DNA from: a virus
Strand: one strand, 5' to 3'
DNA: 26,273 nt
Virus record (IMG/VR): IMGVR_UViG_3300020451_001103
Span: 1-26,273 of that record
Part shown: positions 24,573 to 26,273 of the stretch, piece by piece
Numbering within the stretch: position 1 is the stretch's first letter
Layout of the letters: each line of letters starts with the position of its first letter
Position numbers and translations under genes: made by a program
Notes under the pieces: model-generated
Databases searched by the model: none
What the model was told of the DNA's origin: nothing
The model's input: only the letters and a program-made list of their open reading frames with translations

Positions 24573-24580
24573 TATAAATA
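24573..24580 (+). promoter_or_regulatory. T4-type late promoter octamer for the 73-aa membrane protein gene
   Basis: Plus-strand TATAAATA exactly matches the T4 late consensus, 85 bases before the 73-aa gene's ATG, in correct orientation for it. It would give a leader of about 70 bases that contains the inverted repeat at 24602-24626. The same site read backwards (TATTTATATATAA) lies 42 bases before the 129-aa gene on the other strand. Confidence 0.5.
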
Positions 24581-24601
24581 TTTAGGTTTTAAACTTTTAG
24601 T

Positions 24602-24626
24602 CTATATATATGATAGTTATATATAG
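24602..24626. repeat. 9-bp perfect inverted repeat in the leader of the 73-aa gene
   Basis: CTATATATA (24602-24610) and TATATATAG (24618-24626) are perfect inverted arms around TGATAGT. In RNA this would be a hairpin shortly after the expected late start. In DNA it could be an operator in this divergent control region. An AGGG/CCCT mini-stem with a T-run (24625-24644) follows. Confidence 0.55.
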
Positions 24627-24665
24627 GGTGAGATTCCCTTTTTTGTTAACTAATGGAGAATAAAC

Positions 24666-24887
24666 ATGAAGGAAATAATAACAATGGTAAAAGGATACAT
24701 AGATGATTTAGCTCATCTTATGATATCTTTTGTTGCTATAGGTGCTATATCTGAAGTAATTTTTGGAAGTGGTGTCTTTGGCGTCAATGTTATTGGTAAC
24801 CTGACATCTATCATAAACACATTCGGCGAATCTGGTTTCGCTGGACTCGTCGCATTGTTGGTGTTGGTGGGTTTGTTTCGTAAGTAG
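24666..24887 (+). CDS. small two-helix membrane protein (holin-like or virion membrane-associated), solitary gene
   Basis: The 73-residue protein has two hydrophobic segments, about 17-38 (LMISFVAIGAISEVIFG) and about 55-71 (GFAGLVALLVLVGLF), ending in RK. The N-terminal helix is amphipathic (KEIITMVKGYIDDLAHL). There is no signal peptidase site. Size and topology would fit a class II holin or another small phage membrane protein, but no family is recognised. GGAG (24655-24658) precedes the ATG by 7 bases. It is the only plus-strand gene in the right half, with its own late-type octamer and leader hairpin. A strong bidirectional terminator starts 10 bases after its stop. This suggests separately controlled, possibly abundant late expression. 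Confidence 0.8.
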   Translation: MKEIITMVKGYIDDLAHLMISFVAIGAISEVIFGSGVFGVNVIGNLTSIINTFGESGFAGLVALLVLVGLFRK

Positions 24888-24896
24888 TTCTAAAAC

Positions 24897-24925
24897 AAAA
24901 AGGGGGAGTTTTCACTCCCCTTTTT
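24897..24925. terminator. bidirectional rho-independent terminator
   Basis: AAAAAGGGGGAGT and ACTCCCCTTTTT pair around a TTTC loop with one bulged G. A T-run follows on the plus strand and, read backwards, on the minus strand as well. It sits between the convergent 73-aa gene and the sigma factor gene; the sigma TAA (24928-24926) touches its right edge. It should end both transcripts. Confidence 0.9.
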
Positions 24926-25702
24926 TTACTCTTCTTTTTCTCTAACTAAAGAACCAGTGTGGTTTACATCAACCATACCATACATATCAAATTCGTACTG
25001 TAACCTTTTGTTGTATTTTTTCATCACATTGATAATACGAGTAATGTGTTGAGTGTTAGAACCTGTCATTTCACGAATAAGAATGTAAAGAGCTTTCTTA
25101 TTAAAATTTTCTATATTCTCTTTTATACGAAAAATATGTAGTACAGAATCAGCAACTCTGATGTCTTTGTCTCTACGAAATACATTGGTTAGATTTACAT
25201 CCCAAAATCTATGTAATTCATTTATAAATAATTCAGCGGTCTCAGATTTACTTTCCATCTCATTTTCATTCTGAACATTTCTTTTATAGTCTAATACATC
25301 CATTTGCTGATGTATCTTACCCATTTTGTAATTCTTATTATTATTAAGAATCAGGTAGTTTTTTGCAACTATGCTGAAATAAGAAAATGCTTTACCTTTA
25401 CCCTCTTTGAATTTATGAATATTCAAAACCAAAAATGATACCACCTCATTTTTAACTTGTTCTGAAGATACATCAAAATAATAGAACTTAAAAGTATGTA
25501 TGATATTTTCAGCTAACTTATCAAAAGCAGCTCTGATATGTTCATTATAAATCTTATTTTTAAGATGTGCGTTATCGGTATTATTGTAACGAATAATTGC
25601 TTTTTCAGTCCCTTCATGAAAGTAATAGTTTTTCTTTCTCTTTTTTCTTTTACGAACCTTCTTAACTACTGAACCTGATGCTGCTGTTTTTGTTGATGGC
25701 AT
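24926..25702 (-). CDS. gp55: late-transcription sigma factor, gp55-like, with C-terminal helix-turn-helix
   Basis: Length 258 aa; T4 gp55 is 185 aa. A basic N-terminus (KKVRKRKKRKK, 14-24) precedes a sigma-70 region-2-like core (about 55-125): FDKLAENIIHTFKFYYFD, VVSFLVLNIHKF and KAFSYFSIVAKNYLI (104-118), a pattern shared by gp55-type factors, which direct RNA polymerase to TATAAATA late promoters. Unlike T4 gp55, residues about 203-235 (ALYILIREMTGSNTQHITRI, then NVMKKYNKRL) look like an added region-4-type helix-turn-helix. The C-terminus (NHTGSLVREKEE) shows no hydrophobic clamp-binding tail. The gene follows the 85-aa gene after 2 bases and ends at a bidirectional terminator. Confidence 0.88.
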   Translation of the reverse strand: MPSTKTAASGSVVKKVRKRKKRKKNYYFHEGTEKAIIRYNNTDNAHLKNKIYNEHIRAAFDKLAENIIHTFKFYYFDVSSEQVKNEVVSFLVLNIHKFKEGKGKAFSYFSIVAKNYLILNNNKNYKMGKIHQQMDVLDYKRNVQNENEMESKSETAELFINELHRFWDVNLTNVFRRDKDIRVADSVLHIFRIKENIENFNKKALYILIREMTGSNTQHITRIINVMKKYNKRLQYEFDMYGMVDVNHTGSLVREKEE

Positions 25703-25704
25703 TA

Positions 25705-25962
25705 TTATTCTTCTCCTTTGAATTTATTTAATTGATTTACTATTTCTTTTATCTGATTGAATATTACACCAGTTTCATCATCTGCTTCAAACGAGCCTTT
25801 GTAGTCTATTTGTTTTAAATCAAACTGAATCTTTTCAGCTGCATCCATAAAATTAACTATCCAATCTTCTAATGTTTCTAACTTCATTGTTAGATTCCAT
25901 ATTATATAACATGAAGTTACTAACAAAAGGACCAATAATACAAGGATTATTTCCAGAATCAT
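25705..25962 (-). CDS. small single-pass membrane protein
   Basis: This 85-residue protein has one N-terminal transmembrane segment (about 2-23, ILEIILVLLVLLLVTSCYII). A cytoplasmic helical domain follows, with the stretch DYKGSFEADDETGVIFNQIK (53-72), and the C-terminus is charged. It is probably anchored N-out. It overlaps the upstream gene by four bases (ATGA) and precedes the sigma gene by two, so the three are co-translated. A membrane anchor or small phage-specific factor is possible; the function is not recognised. The FEADDE(T/V)G segment looks conserved in type among environmental T4-like phages, from memory only. Confidence 0.8.
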   Translation of the reverse strand: MILEIILVLLVLLLVTSCYIIWNLTMKLETLEDWIVNFMDAAEKIQFDLKQIDYKGSFEADDETGVIFNQIKEIVNQLNKFKGEE

Positions 25963-26273
25963 TCTTTATCTCCAAATAGTTCGTCAAAGAGGTCTTGTGA
26001 TTTTTCACTTAACTTCGGTGATGGTTGTTTAGTTTTAGTTTTTGAATCAACTGCTTTTTTCATATTTGTGGAAAGTTGAGTATTATACTCTTCATCTGCT
26101 CGTTTCCACTCATCACCTTCGATGTGTGTCGCCATCATATCTGCTTGATGAAGTATGTACGCTATGTTGGATTTTAACGCCCAATCGGGATTGTAAGTTA
26201 GATAGTAAGACTTATTCGCTTCTTCGTACATACCATCAGTTAAACGTAATCCGATGTATTCCCATTGTGACAT
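25959..26273 (-). CDS. small acidic protein with clamp-binding-like C-terminus (possible gp33-type late co-activator)
   Basis: The 104-residue protein is complete, starting at the last three bases of the window. Residues 1-70 are a compact helical domain (YLTYNPDWALKSNIAYILHQ, then WKRADEEYNTQL). A Lys/Pro/Ser linker (about 75-88) leads to the C-terminal KSQDLFDELFGDKE (91-104). QDLFDELF resembles beta-clamp peptides (Q-x-x-L-F type). T4 gp33 (112 aa) is a late co-activator that binds RNA polymerase and, by its hydrophobic/acidic C-terminus, the sliding clamp. Linkage to the late sigma gene two genes downstream supports that reading. The N-terminal domain itself is not diagnostic, so gp33 is a hypothesis. 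Confidence 0.75.
   Translation of the reverse strand: MSQWEYIGLRLTDGMYEEANKSYYLTYNPDWALKSNIAYILHQADMMATHIEGDEWKRADEEYNTQLSTNMKKAVDSKTKTKQPSPKLSEKSQDLFDELFGDKE

Noticed and set aside
24625-24644. AGGG...CCCT mini-hairpin followed by T-run in the 73-aa gene leader
   Set aside because: Four-pair stem is too short for a working terminator; noted only as a possible leader structure.
1-26273. tRNA, rRNA, insertion sequences or attachment sites
   Set aside because: The gaps are too short and AT-rich for tRNA; no transposase, terminal inverted repeats or integrase were seen.

Overview
This window looks like part of the genome of a tailed, T4-related myovirus of the environmental (marine-type) kind. 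It carries recognisable relatives of T4 gp25 and gp6 (baseplate wedge), a gp5-like spike or hub protein, a gp55-like late sigma factor, a gp61-type primase and the gp46/gp47 recombination nuclease. Genes are tightly packed, the DNA is AT-rich, and no tRNA, rRNA, CRISPR array or insertion sequence was seen. The host cannot be determined from the sequence.

Layout, by coordinate. (1) 1-3506, minus: the first 1168 codons of a giant structural or fibre-like protein that runs off the left edge. (2) 3507-3765: a short divergent control region and a small ribbon-helix-helix protein on the plus strand. (3) 3746-8354, minus: a replication/recombination block of a PD-(D/E)XK-type nuclease, a DnaG-type primase, a small unknown protein and a single-polypeptide Mre11-Rad50 (gp47-gp46) fusion. 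(4) 8355-8543: a non-coding leader with heptamer repeats. (5) 8544-24531, minus: one long tail/baseplate operon. In transcription order it encodes a helical protein, the gp5-like spike, two unknown proteins, gp25, gp6, a DNRLRE-like protein, a small protein, a 2059-residue wedge/tail protein, three further virion proteins and a small HExxH metallopeptidase. Five junctions overlap by exactly one base (TAATG or TAGTG), which points to translational coupling. (6) 24532-24665: a divergent promoter region. (7) 24666-24887, plus: a solitary 73-residue membrane protein with its own leader hairpin and a bidirectional terminator. (8) 24926-26273, minus: a small acidic protein with a clamp-binding-like C-terminus, a one-TM protein and the late sigma factor.

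How the parts fit: the sigma factor, perhaps with the 104-residue protein as gp33-like co-activator, would direct late transcription of the tail operon. TATAAATA-type octamers lie in the few intergenic gaps, but often in the unexpected orientation. The block at 3746-8354 would act in replication and recombination. The most unusual items are the Mre11-Rad50 fusion with a motif I His-to-Gln change, a triple-repeat insertion inside a beta-sandwich of the 2059-residue protein, a protease-like gene coupled to the tail operon, the solitary membrane-protein locus, and an RHH gene whose putative promoter overlaps a late promoter face to face.
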